DNA of 64,000 nt, taken from Datisca glomerata (taxonomy: Eukaryota > Streptophyta > Magnoliopsida > Cucurbitales > Datiscaceae). Below are positions 22,220-33,340 of the stretch, one piece after another (the first letter of the stretch is position 1; every line of letters starts with the position of its first letter). The DNA is taken from the NCBI GenBank assembly GCA_003255025.1, contig QANY01003970.1, positions 868,001-932,000 of the forward strand, given 5' to 3'. The position numbers and the translations under genes are program-made. Under the pieces are notes generated by a model. The model had not been told where the DNA came from, did no database searches, and saw only the letters and a program-made list of their open reading frames with translations.

Positions 22220-22559
22220 AGCCTTGGTGGTGGCATGGTGAGGGCCCTGATGGCGACATGGTGAGGTCCATGATGGTGGCATTGAGACCTTGGTGGCGGC
22301 ATTGGGTATGTTTGGTATATGATGGAGTTTCATGTGCCGCATCACCGTGTTAATTGATAATAAAATGCCTTAGCCATTATTCCGCTTGCCATGAACCTTT
22401 GTCTAATCAAGTGTTTGTTTTACTTACAGATCTTGCTTTCATGGACAAATAACAAGTTGTGACGTGCGCAGGTAGGAGTCTGGCTCTCACTACTTAAGAT
22501 TTCTTGCCTCTGGTAAGTGAGATACTCATTGTTATACTTTAGATTGTTTTTGCAAGTAG
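22220..22559. repeat. Short GGTGGTGGCAT-type repeats inside the left LTR
   Basis: From 22222 to 22310 a roughly 25-30 bp theme (CTTGGTGGYGGCAT...GGTGAGG) recurs three to four times. It is non-coding as read. The stretch links the left LTR to the 90-bp array, where the polypurine tract should lie, but no clean purine run is visible. Confidence 0.45.
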
Positions 22560-23270
22560 AATGTCTCTTGATGAACATGCCTCCCCTAGATGTTTGTAAT
22601 ATGTTTCCCCCCTTAGAAAATTTTTGAAAATTTTTCCCCCATTGGAGATGCCTCCCTTGTACGTGTCTCAATCATAGGGTGTTTGTAGTATGCTTCTCCC
22701 CTTTAGAAAACTTTGAAAAAAATTTGCCCCTTTTGGATATGCCTCCATTGAACATGCCTCTGTCATAGGGTGTTTGTAGTATGCTTCCCCCATTTGGAAA
22801 ATTTTGAATTTCTTTGCCTCCATTGGACATGGCTCCATTGAACGTGCCTCCGACATAGGATTTTTGTAGTATGCTTCCCCCCTTAGGAAAACTTTGAAAT
22901 TTTTTTGCCTCTGTTAGACATGCCTCCATTGATCGTGCCTCCGTCATAGAGTGTTTGTAGTATGCTTCCCCCTTAGGAAAACTTTGAAATTTTCTTACCT
23001 CCGTTGGACACGCCTCTGTTGAACGTGCCTCCGTCATAGGGTGGTTGTAGACTGCTTCCCCCTTAGGAAAATTTTGAAATTTTTTTGCCCTTCGTTGGAC
23101 AATCTCTATTGAACGTTCCTCCATCATAGGGTGTTGGTAGTATGCTTCCCCCCTTAGGAAAACTTTGAAATTTTTTTGCCTCCGTTGGACATGCATCCAT
23201 TGAATGTGCCTCCGTCATAGGTTGTTTGTAGTATGCTTCCCCCCTTAGGAAAATTTTGAAAAAAATTTGT
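22560..23270 (-). repeat. 90-91 bp tandem array, about eight units
   Basis: The anchor GTAGTATGCTTCCCC recurs at 22596 (variant), 22685, 22776, 22866, 22957, 23047 (variant), 23137 and 23228. Spacing is 89-91 bp. Most units keep a multiple of three, so the minus strand stays open for long stretches and reads as about 30-residue repeats containing KFQSFPKGEAYYKH and MTEARSMEAC. The array lies between the PMD gene and the 3' LTR. Whether the peptide repeat is made is unknown. Confidence 0.85.
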
Positions 23271-23354
23271 ATGAACTTAGTGATTTTACGTGTAGCCATG
23301 TTTCTTGCTTGTAACACATGCTCCTCTATTTTTGTAGGTTTTTTATTCATATCC

Positions 23355-24983
23355 ATGGCTTCTTGAAAGGTTAAGCTTATTGCCGGCAAAGGTGAGCCAG
23401 TTCCCCATGTTCCTCCCAAACCATGGTCCTCGATGAAGTCTATTACTGACCACGTGATTAATGGCATGTCGAAGTCGATTGAAGGGGAGGTTAATTCTGG
23501 AGTCTTGACAGAGGGGGAGAGCGAGCAGGTTGAGTTCCTTAGGCTTGAGCAAGTTCCGTTCCTTGCGAACGCTTATGGTGATTTTCTGATTCCCCCCATT
23601 GACTTACGGAGTCATTGCAAGCCGGGGGTCAGCTGGGAGGATTGGTGTGAACACATACTTTCTGACTCTGAGTAAGAGAGCCAAAGTTTTGGAAGCATTG
23701 GAGGTGGCGTCCAAACTGACGATCCAACGTGACACCGCTCTAGTTCATACACTTCTTCACCGTTGGTGCAGCTACTCACACACTTTCATTGCTGCTTGGG
23801 GGGAGTTTACCCCTACATTAGAGGATGTACACAAACTATTGCATCTTTCTATGTTTAGTGATTACCGCGCCATCTTCAGCACTATGGGGCCTAAAATGCA
23901 CATGGTGATTGATCTTCTTGAAGATGGTTGAAGAAGTCTTACAAGCCTTCTTTTGGCGATAGACGCGGGAAGAATGTCAACTTTTTTAGTTGGATGGGTC
24001 ATTTCTTCAAGGACTATGATTCAAATCTGAAGAAATCAGCAAGACTTTTGCCCATCGATTGCGTCATGTATAAGACTAGGGAGGTGGAGCTGGTCGTATT
24101 CTTATCCATGTGGCTTTCGAGATACATATTCCCAAGTAAGGGTGTGGTGATGATTTTTGCAACTATAATCTTTTGCATTCATTGTTGTTCTTTGCCTGGT
24201 GGTCTAACATTGTTCTTCTCAAATGTTATTGTAGGTATGCCGATGGAGATGGCGAGAAAGCACGTACTCCCGGTGGCACCCATGTTGGCGACGGGGCAAT
24301 GGATTGCTCTCAGGCCCTTGTTCTTCGGTAATCTTTAATTATTGCTTGATTACTTCCACAGTGATCTAAAGAGGTCCATGGGCAGGTATGAGGTTACAAC
24401 CTTCGTGGACTGCTCATTTTTACAAACATTCATTTGAGATCGATTCGTCCACTGCGCTCCTCCAAATCTTAATTACAAGAAGTGGGAGCACCCTTCCGAA
24501 CCGCCCCGTGCATGGTCTTGGTGTGGGATCAGGACTCCCGCTCGTGTCGACTTTTCATGAGACATTGACATGTACAACTACTTTCGACCTCGCCCTTATT
24601 TGGACGGTTGCACCGGTTACGCCCGCACCGTGTTTTGGGGAATGGTGGACCATCATATTACGCTTAGTAGGAAGGCCATACTTGGTTGGTCGAGTCTTGA
24701 CATGCTTCTGGTGGCGATCATGACACCTTTCACGCTTCCTGTGATGGTGGAGTTAGAGGATGGGCAGGATGTGAACCATTTCACGTTGACGCACTATCAG
24801 TGTAATTGGGTTGCCCGTCAGTTTAGTTATGACCAAGGTACCGCCAGTCTTAATTTGGAGTGGGTGCGGGGCAAGGAAACATTGATGCTATGGATAAGTG
24901 ATAGGAATTATAGGGACGCTTCTCCTCATAAGCTACTTATCCCCCGTGCTGGTCGCATGCCTCGTCGAGCAATAAAGCTTTAA
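23355..24983 (+). pseudogene. Plant mobile domain (PMD/MAIN-like) gene, antisense in gypsy element
   Basis: An ATG at 23355 is followed after three codons by TGA, then an open frame resumes. PMD hallmarks follow in order: WEDWCEHIL, RWCSYSHTFI, WGEFTPTLEDVHKLLHL, RGKNVNFFSWMGHFF, ELVVFLSMWLSRYIFP and, near the end, YQCNWVARQFSYDQG. The reading moves from frame 0 to +1 near 23665 and back near 23925. A 99-bp intron (GT at 24136, AG ending 24234) joins IFPS to MPMEMARKHVLP. A second intron is likely near 24330-24353. PMD proteins (MAIN/MAIL in Arabidopsis) are nuclear proteins for genome stability and silencing; the same fold occurs in transposons. Orientation is opposite to gag-pol. Premature stops and frameshifts suggest it is dead. 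Confidence 0.8.
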
Positions 24984-27120
24984 GTATTTTGGCTGAGTCA
25001 GAAGTTGAGATGGACTAGAAGCTTAGCATATCCTCCAAAGATGCTAGATGTTCCAATGGTTTATAGGGGTGCCATCACGTTGGGCCTCCTTCCCCAACCT
25101 AAGTTTGGGATGGTGCATTCTGAGACAGGTCAAGAGGTCATTTCAGACGTTCAACCAGTGGGAGTTTCGAGTGTAGTGCATGAGGGATGCACCTCTAGAG
25201 TCACTATTACAACCGAGGTCGCCCCTACTAGTAAGAGTCAGACTACTAGAACCATTCGCCTGAAGACCAATCCTACAGCCAATGCTTCTCTAAAGTCTAA
25301 GCCTGCATCCGAGGGGATTACCACGCACGGGCTCGCTAATGCCTCTAGCAGAGAGGCTCATCTCGGTGCTTGTCATCACCTTCAATGGTATGTCCCTCTT
25401 TGTTTTTATGAAGACTTATACTTTCTTATTAACCATTCACTCTGCACTTTTACAATGAACTAGTTGATTGATACTTGTATTTTTTTCAGCATCCTCTGGG
25501 GAGTTCAGGACAAGTTAGTGGCGAGGAAGAGTTCCCACAATTAGTGCGGCGAAGGAAAATGGAAGCACCCGCGTTGGAGGGCACATCCTCAACTAGGCTA
25601 GTTCAAGCTAAGAAGGCGAGGACGTTGGTATATACATATCTTCCTCTCATTCTTCTCTCTTTTCTTGCTAACTAGCTCTCATAACATTGTTATTTGCCTT
25701 CTTCCTTTTGACATGAGCATGGTCGTGGCCCAACCGAGGAGGATCATCCCATGGTAGAAAGAATTGATGGGCACCTTCCAGTTGTTTCAGAGATCATGGA
25801 GGCATATCTCGAGGTATGTATGAACTTTGTCTTGGTTTGTTTATGCCATGTTTGTGCATTTCCCATTGGTTCAAGTTGAAACTGATGTTTCTATAGGCAG
25901 GATTTCATACCATTGATGACAACACAATTATCCCCTTTCAAGAATGAACTAAGTGACCGGGCTTCATCTATGTCTAGCGAGCGATGGGCCCTTCCTACAA
26001 TGGTCATGGCAGAAAATGACATGGCTGATTCTGTGACTTCCCCTCTTAATATCATGGAACTCGAAGGGGTAGAAAAGTCTCCTCTCGTGGAAGATTCCCA
26101 CGCGAGGGTAGAGGTAATACTTTTATTGCATGCTTTGGTAGCTAGTCTAGCGTATTTGTAAATTCCTTGCTAACATGTGTTTGCTTGGTTCTTGTGGATA
26201 AATTCTTCATATTGACAACATGTTGCATTTCTCCATGTAAAGGTCTACTAATGTGAATGAGGACGAGCTGATTGTGGTGACAGGGGGTGCTCCCCGCAGG
26301 TTAGAGGATGGAGGTGACGGTGCAGTAGCACAATCTTTGGATGTGACTCCCGTAGCCTCCAACACATTTATTACTACTATAGTAACAACTGATGCAAGCT
26401 CCTGTGGTAATGCGGTCGTGAGAGGGGACTCAAGACTAGGGTAGTGACATCTCCACCCCATCGAGTGTCTGTTGATGTGGATCCTCCATTAGATGATGAT
26501 GATCGTACTGTAACCCCTCTTCACAACCATAGTAGGGAGAGGTCGGATGGTGACAATTTTGGGAGCGATATCATGAGTTACAAAGCTTATGGTGCACACA
26601 AATTCAAGCTGAAGCTTTCTGGACGGATGGTTGAGTATGACCAGGTTTTAGTGGATGAGACATTGATCCCGTTCTTCATAAGGCCGTTGAAACTCATTCT
26701 GATTACGGCATTCAATTCCTAAGCTTTCCCAGGAATATTCTCCAATCCTTCATCACTATGGTTGGCGAGATATTGTTCATTTTGGCCCACCTTCAGTACA
26801 AGGATGCCCAATAGGAGGTGGTCTCTTATGTGTTGAACATGTGAAAGGAGATGAAGTTGTTGTATATGAAGTTGGACTAGTTGAGACCTGCCATTTGTAA
26901 CTTCCGGTGGTTGCACCGACGATTGGCGAGGGAGGTGTACATAGAGCATTTAAAAGAGCGACGTCGTTGTCAGCAAGAGCGAGTGCTTGTGGCGCAAGCG
27001 AAAATAGAAAATTTAGATGCAGAGGTAAACGAGCATCGTCAGCTCCAAGTGAGGATCATTGCCGTTAGGCTTGACTCTGAGGAGCTTGTGGCGGGTGGTG
27101 TTTTTGGGAACCATAGTTAG
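24984..27120 (+). pseudogene. 3' part of the antisense PMD gene: low-complexity tail and coiled coil
   Basis: Open segments at 25005-25463, 25475-25675, 25913-26161, 26253-26444, 26444-26722 and 26881-27120 look like exons of one gene split by short introns with CAG acceptors. They hold Ser/Thr-rich text, a basic cluster (RRRKMEAP), acidic runs (PPLDDDDRT) and a C-terminal charged helix (HLKERRRCQQERVL...AKIENLDAEVNEH) with coiled-coil character. The last frame stops at 27118-27120. I do not recognise these regions as known domains. Exon joints are not fully resolved. Confidence 0.55.
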
Positions 27121-27539
27121 ATTGCTTGTATTTGTTCTTTTCCGCTTATGACTTTTGATGTAATAATAACTCATACCACTGTTAACTTTTATTCGTGAAT
27201 GAGATGTCATCTTTTATCTTCACATGTGGAATGTTGGCTCGTTATTTCTCTCCTTTTGTATGCATCATTTAGCTGCTTGTTGCCTTGTAATCTTTATGCG
27301 GTAACACATTGCGAGTGTCCTTGGTGAGATCATGTGAGGTCGTTAGAGTATACTAGACTTTGTTTGCCCAGCAGCTCACCTAGCGAGTACTCCTCCCAAG
27401 GGCGTGAGAGCCTTACTCACGACACCTGGTGTGTCTAGGGAGAATGAGGGTTTCATCGTGGTGAGATTGAGCTCAATTAGGCGACACACGAGTTCGGGTG
27501 ATACATTAAGTACGCGGATTTGAGCTGTGCATTACAAGT
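27121..27539. other. Spacer between PMD gene and 60-bp array
   Basis: It probably holds the 3' UTR of the PMD gene and unique gypsy sequence. No ORF is supported. Confidence 0.4.
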
Positions 27540-28550
27540 ATTCACAATGTCTATCATATGTGTTCTTTAAGCAGGAACATGAAAGCCTATGCGACTCACC
27601 AAGCATGACGCATATCATGAGTGTTTTAAATTAAAAAGGACGTGAAAGTCTATGCATCTCACCAAACATAACATTTATCATGAGTGTTCTCAAATAGAGG
27701 CTTGAAAGCCTACACAACTCACCAAGCATGACGTTTATCATGGGTGTTTTTTAAGTAGTAGTGTGAAAGCCTACGCAACTCACCAAGCATGATGTTTATC
27801 ACGGGTGTTCCTGAACGGAGGCGTGAAAGCCTATGCAACTCACCAAGCATGACGTTTATCATGGGTGTTTTTCGAGTAGTGGCGTGAGAGCCTACGCAAC
27901 TCACCGAGCATGACATTTATTATGGGTGTTCCTGAATGGACGCGTGAAAACCTATGCAACTCGCCAAGCATGACATTTATCATGGGTGTTTTCAAGTAGT
28001 GGCATGAAATCCTACGTAACTAACCAAGCATGACGTTTATCATGGGTGTTCTAAATAGAGGCGTGAAAGCCTATGAAACTCACCAAACATGAAGTTTATC
28101 ATGGATGTTTCCAAGTAGAGGCGTGAAAGCCTATGTAACTCACCAAGCATGACGTTTGTCGTGGGTGTTTTCAAGTAGTGGCATGAAAGCCTACACATCT
28201 CACCAAGCATGACGTTTATCATGGGTGTTCTTAAGAAGAGGTGTGTAAGCCTATGCATCTCACCATGCATGATGTTTATCTTGGGTGTTCTCAAATAGAG
28301 GCGTGAAAGCCTATGCAACTCACCAAGCATGACGTTTATCATGGGTGTTTCAAAGTAGAGACGTGAAAGCCTATGCAACTCACCAAGCATGACATTTATC
28401 ATATGTTTTCTCAAACTAGAGGTGTGGAAGCCCATGAAACTCACCAAGCATGACGTCTATCATGAGTGTTCTTAAATAGAGACGTGAAAGCCTATGCAAC
28501 TCACCAAGCATGACATTTATCATGGATATTTTCAAGAAGGGAGTTGGAGG
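27540..28550 (-). repeat. 60-bp tandem array, about 16-17 units
   Basis: The unit core AAGCATGACGTTTATCATGG recurs at about 60-bp steps from 27600 to 28510. Almost all steps are exactly 60 or 61 bp. On the minus strand the 60-bp unit reads as a 20-residue repeat (MINVMLGELHRLSRLYLETP) that stays open for 135 codons (28447-28040). It sits directly downstream of the integrase. Tat/Ogre elements are known to carry such arrays, some of which seed satellite DNA. Confidence 0.88.
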
Positions 28551-28842
28551 CTATTAAGTAGCAATATTTCGTAGCACGTCTTTAGAGTCAAAATTTTTTG
28601 AAGTTCCTCCATTCATTCCAAGTTTAAGTATAGAAGAGCGGGCCAACTAGCTTATATCACGCCTATTTTCCTTGGTGGCTATTGTTTCAAGCAATGACAA
28701 AATATTTTCATGTACAAAAAGAAGCAATTGACAAAATGCATACGTATAATATTTCTTGATAAACTTGAAGTTGATAGGTGATGGTAATGAGCGTATTTTC
28801 TGGGATCGAATAAGCGACAATATCCACTTTCGACTAAAGATG
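28551..28842. other. Spacer between array and integrase end
   Basis: Unique element sequence; nothing recognisable. Confidence 0.35.
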
Positions 28843-29890
28843 TTATCTCATAGGGGCGTTCCCATTTTGGTGTGAACTACCCCTCATGACATAATCTGCT
28901 ACTTTCAGTACTAGGTCACCTTCATGGAACACCCGTGAACGTACCATTGCCTCGTAGGTTTTGATGATTCGCTCCTGGTAGGCTTGGATGCTTTCCTTGG
29001 CCTTATATCTCCTTTCATCTATAACTTCTAGATCACCAAAATGGGTGGGGCGCTCAACTCCTACTAAAGACGCTAGCTTAGCTGATGGTACCATTACCTC
29101 TACAGGTATGACTGCTTCACAACCATAGACCAAAGCAAATGGGGTTTCTTGCGTCGGAGACTGCTTCATTTGTTCGGTATGCCCATAGTGCTAAAGAAAG
29201 TAATTCATGCCATGTGTTCTGGGCGTTGTGGACCATACGACTAAGTATCCTCAGTAATGTCTTGTTAGTTCGGTCGGCTTGATCATTACGCTTAGGATAA
29301 TAAGGTGTGGACTTATCATGGAGGATGTCATATGCTTCGAACAGTTCAACCACTACCTTGCTTGTGAATGTTGTCCCATTGTCCGAGATGATTTATCTTG
29401 GTAGCCCAAATCGAAATATGATGTTCTCATTCATAAAGTTATAGACCTGCTCAGCTATCCCCTTCTTGAGAGCTATGGCCTTTGCCCACTTAGTGTAACA
29501 ATCTGTAGTGACAAGGATCCATATATAACCTTTTGATGCAGGCGAGGTGGGTCCAATGAAATCTAGAACCCAGATATGAAATGGCCAAGGGACCTCTGTT
29601 GGGTGCAAGGATACGATGAGGCGTGTATAACGTTTCCGAGGACTTGGCAAGCATGACATTTTCATGCATAGTCCAATGTATCATCTTCCATGGTGGGCCA
29701 ATAGTACCCTATCCTGAGCAATTCCTCGTATAGCATCTTGCCTCCTTGGTGTTCGCCACATGTTCCACTTGAGAGGACGACCGTCCCCACAAACCCTGCA
29801 TAACTCTCCATTGAGCATAAAGAAACGAGGACTCCGCTTCTTAATAATGGAGGCATCTGTTGTACTTGATGGGAGAGTATCATAATTCAA
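28843..29890 (-). pseudogene. gypsy integrase remnant
   Basis: Reading leftwards: a GEHQGGKMLYEELLRIGYYWPT stretch (HHCC-domain part, here broken up by frame changes), VPWPFHIWVLDFIGP (catalytic-core opening), WILVTTDCYTKWAKA, ENIIFRFGLPR, STPYYPKRNDQADRTNKTLL (catalytic end of the core), TWHELLSLALWAYRT, TPFALVYGCEAVIPVE, and a C-terminal GDLVLKV. Several frameshifts and a stop after the first Cys motif make it non-functional. Confidence 0.88.
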
Positions 29891-30900
29891 ATACGAGATG
29901 TAAGGTTGTTGCCAATCCATCATAACTTCCACTAGATGAACTTCTTTGGGATCGGGGATCAATTGACACTTAAGACAATTCTTTTGTGTAGTTGTAGACT
30001 CCATGGTCATGTTTGGCCAATAGAAACCCATCCTTTAGAGACGTTGGTGTAGGAGCGGCCCTTCCCTAGCTCAATAGTTTTCATATAGACACTTCAGGTG
30101 GCTATGTCCTTCCTCTAAACTCACGCATCGTGAAAGTATTCCATCAGCCCCCTATAGAAGAGAACTCCGCTCAAATTTACAAAGTTCCTCATCTCTTTCT
30201 TCATAGCAACTTCCCCTTGAGATAATTGCACTTTGATATTGTATCTCCAATCCTGGGATGGTGGCTCAGTGTTACCCTTAGCTATGGCGCTCGTGGCTTT
30301 AACAATGATTTCAACCACTTGAATAAGTTTGGTGAGAAGGAGTTTGGTGGCCAGAGTTGCCAGGCAATCAACATGGCGATTGTTAGATCTGAGGGTGTGT
30401 TAAAAAATAACATCATCAAATGTGGCAACAAGCTTTTGAACCTCATAGTGGTATTGTGCGAGAGCAGTTTCATTCACGACAAAATCTCCTCTAACTTGGT
30501 TGATGATCAAGTTGGAGTCCTTTTTGACATTGATAGTGGTTGCACCCCTATCCTTTACATATCAAAGTCCCAGTATAAGAGCTTCATACTCCGCTTCGTT
30601 GTTTATACATTGAAATGTTAATTTGTATGCCATAGAATAAATGTTGCCCAAGGGATCCTCCAAGACAAGTCTTGCTCCACCGCTAGAATGGGTCGATGAC
30701 TCATCGAATGTCAAAGCCTATGGCGCACCCTCACAACTATTATGGTTTCCAGGTATGATCTCGTCTAGAGGGTCCAATTCACCACTTGGAAATTGAGCCC
30801 GCAAATCGGGCAACCCTTGACTCTTTTGCATCTTCGAGGTGAGGGGTGTAATATCATTCTCTCTTAGCAACATTTTCCATCAGGTTAGTCTCCCGTTCAA
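29891..30900 (-). pseudogene. gypsy RNase H remnant
   Basis: The minus strand carries NEAEYEALILGL (about 30570-30605) and then SNLIINQVRGDF, QYHYEVQKLV and NRHVDCLATLA, the usual order of a Ty3/gypsy RNase H. Frames change several times and a TAA interrupts. 29891-30270 holds the connection to integrase, including MGFYWPNM. Confidence 0.8.
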
Positions 30901-31880
30901 TACAGGCCTGGTTAAGAGAAAATGAATAGGATTGGACTTATTCATTAAATGAACTCGATCCCCTCCCTTTCTTGTGCTAACAAGGCACCGATGGACTTGA
31001 AGGCTGCGGTGATGTAAAGAAACAATGGTAGGTCACTACATGATGGCACCATGGTGGCCGGTGCGAGGAGAACATCCTTTATGGCACCATACTTCTGTTG
31101 GTGCTCCTATGTCCATGAAAAGATATGATCTCCCTTCAAGAGTGGTTGTATATCGCTGATGGACTCGACTAGGGCGGGTATGAATCGGCGGGCGTAGAAT
31201 ACTTTCCCCAAGAACGCATTTAACTCTTTCACGGATCATGGTGAGGGCATGTACTTGATAGCCTTTACCTTGGATTGATAAATGTCTATATCCCGCTTGT
31301 GTACACAAAAGCCTAAAAACTACCCCCATGAAATCTGAAAGCGCACTTCAATGGATTCATTTTAAGCTTGTATGCCCTGCACCTTTCAAAGAGACTCCTC
31401 TAATGCTTCAAATGTGAACCCACACTCTTGGACTTAACAACTAGATCATCCACATAGTCTTCAACATAATCATGGATCATGTCATGGAAAGTTGCTGTTA
31501 TAGCCCGTTGGTAAGTAGCCCCCACATTTTTCAATCCGAAGGCATTACCACATAGTAAAAGTTTCTAAAGGGTGTCTGAAGGTGGTCTTCTCATCATCTA
31601 CGATCGCCATCTTAATTTGATTGTATCCACTGAACTCATTCACGAAAGAGAACATTTTGTGTTCCAATGTCGCATTGACCAAGGTGTCTACATTAGGCAG
31701 CGGGAAGTCATCATTGGGGCATGCCTTGTTCAAATCTCTAAAATCAACACAACAACGGATCTGACCACTTTTCTTCTTTACCGGAACAATGTTCGCTAAC
31801 CATGTGGGGTGCTTGATAGGCTTGATAATTCTCGCCTCTATGAGCTTTGAAATTTCAGACTTGATTTAGAGTTCCACCTC
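30901..31880 (-). pseudogene. gypsy reverse transcriptase remnant
   Basis: Motifs from right to left are the DLNKACPND-type opening with DDFPLPNVDTLV, FSFVNEFSGYNQIKMA, KTTFRHPLETF, and the active site within YVEDYVDDLVV (around 31440-31465), followed by KMNPLKCAFR-like text and GFCVHKRDID. Indels break the frame repeatedly. Confidence 0.88.
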
Positions 31881-33340
31881 GGGGTGAAAATGGCGAGGGT
31901 GTTGCTTGACAGGTGTGTATTGTTCGGAGACCCCTAGCTTATACGTCACTAAGGTAGAATCCAACCCCAACATCTTAGAGTAAGACTATTTAAATATATC
32001 CTCAAACTCATTCAAAAGCTTTATCAAGTCATCTCGTTATTTACTCTCCAAGCCATTTGCTAGGAATATTGGCCTATTTGTGCTCCCCTCCCCAATATGG
32101 ACTTTCTCTAGCTCCTCTTGCGGCAATGATGGGTTGGTTGGTAGAGGTACATCTGGTGGTTCACAATTCATCACATGGATCCCCTGCATAAGTCCTTGTG
32201 TTTTAGCGAATGCCTCCATCATTATATCCTCGTCTACTTCAACATCAGGGGGATCAGGCTATACGCCTGACCCGATGCACCATCATAAGCCGTACACCCT
32301 CTTTTCATTTCGTAAAGTCACGCGAGTTACCAACTCTGTCCCTGATGTAGGTACTTCCTTTCCTTTCGCAACCTCCCACTTTGACAAAGGGGTGGCAATC
32401 ATCCTATTATGCACGGTGGCACCCACCGTCGCAAGTTCGTCAAAGAGCGTCGCCTTTATCAAGTGAGCCTCGGTCTCATCGAATGACACTTTGGTAGCCT
32501 CCACCATGATGTTCTTACCACGCCATTGTGATTTGAGGCACTGATGTAAGGTTGATAGGACACATTCGTGATCGTGAATCCATGGGCTCCCTAATAATAT
32601 GTGGTAGACCATATTGTACTCGACCACACGAAAACAGTTGATGGTTCTTCTTGGTCAAATTTGCAATTCCACGTTAATATAACCGATCATCCTCACACTT
32701 GCTGATGAGAAACCCGTCATAACTAATGATTATCTTACTAGTCTCTTCTCTGGGATTCCAACCGCCTTGAAGATAGCATAGGACATGACATTCACTCCCG
32801 ATCCACTATCCAATAGGGTGCGCCTTACTTGCACACCATTGACTAATGCCTCCATATAAAGGGGGCGATTGTGTCCCGTCCTCTTAACATGTTGGTCGGC
32901 GTTGGTGAATGTCATGACACGCTCCTCGTTCCACCTCATTTTTCTCAAAGGTGGTTGTGCAAAGCAACAATTCATCCGAGCATAATTTTACTGAGCGACA
33001 TCTATTAGCGTTTTAGAGACTTGATGCCGTGTAATATCATCCAACCCAAGCGTATCAAATTTTTTTTACAAGTCCTTGTGTTCAAGAGTTTATCTATGAA
33101 AGCCGCGTCTCTCCATATGGTTCCTTCCTCATCTACTTCCTCCACTATGGTAACATATGAGGTAGATCCTATTGCATCAATGCTAATAATGTTGACATTG
33201 GCATGTTGGGGAAAAAGGGGTGGATCCGCGGGTCCGACACCTTCTGTAATGATCTCACCCTTCTTAACCTTTCATCAAAGAATCTTCTAAAACAATTACA
33301 CTCTTAGGTTGGGGTGTGATGTAGTGCGGTGATATCTATA
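31881..33340 (-). pseudogene. gypsy protease region and PR-RT linker
   Basis: At 32975-32730 the retropepsin motif LLDSGSGVNVM is plain, preceded by NRPLYMEALVNGV. Further left, YHILLGSPWIHDHECVLSTL (32620-32560) is the conserved stretch that follows protease in these elements. 32222-32037 continues as linker. Frame changes occur between blocks. Confidence 0.82.

Noticed and set aside
22560..23270. 174-aa minus-strand ORF over the 90-bp array considered as a gene
   Set aside because: Openness follows from the unit length being a multiple of three; there is no start context or domain. Kept as a repeat with a note.
26207..26461. Minus-strand ORF opposite the PMD tail
   Set aside because: Shadow of plus-strand exons, no motif.
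27540..28550. Regular 60-bp repeats considered as CRISPR-like
   Set aside because: Whole units repeat, with no unique spacers, in a plant retrotransposon; it is an ordinary tandem array.
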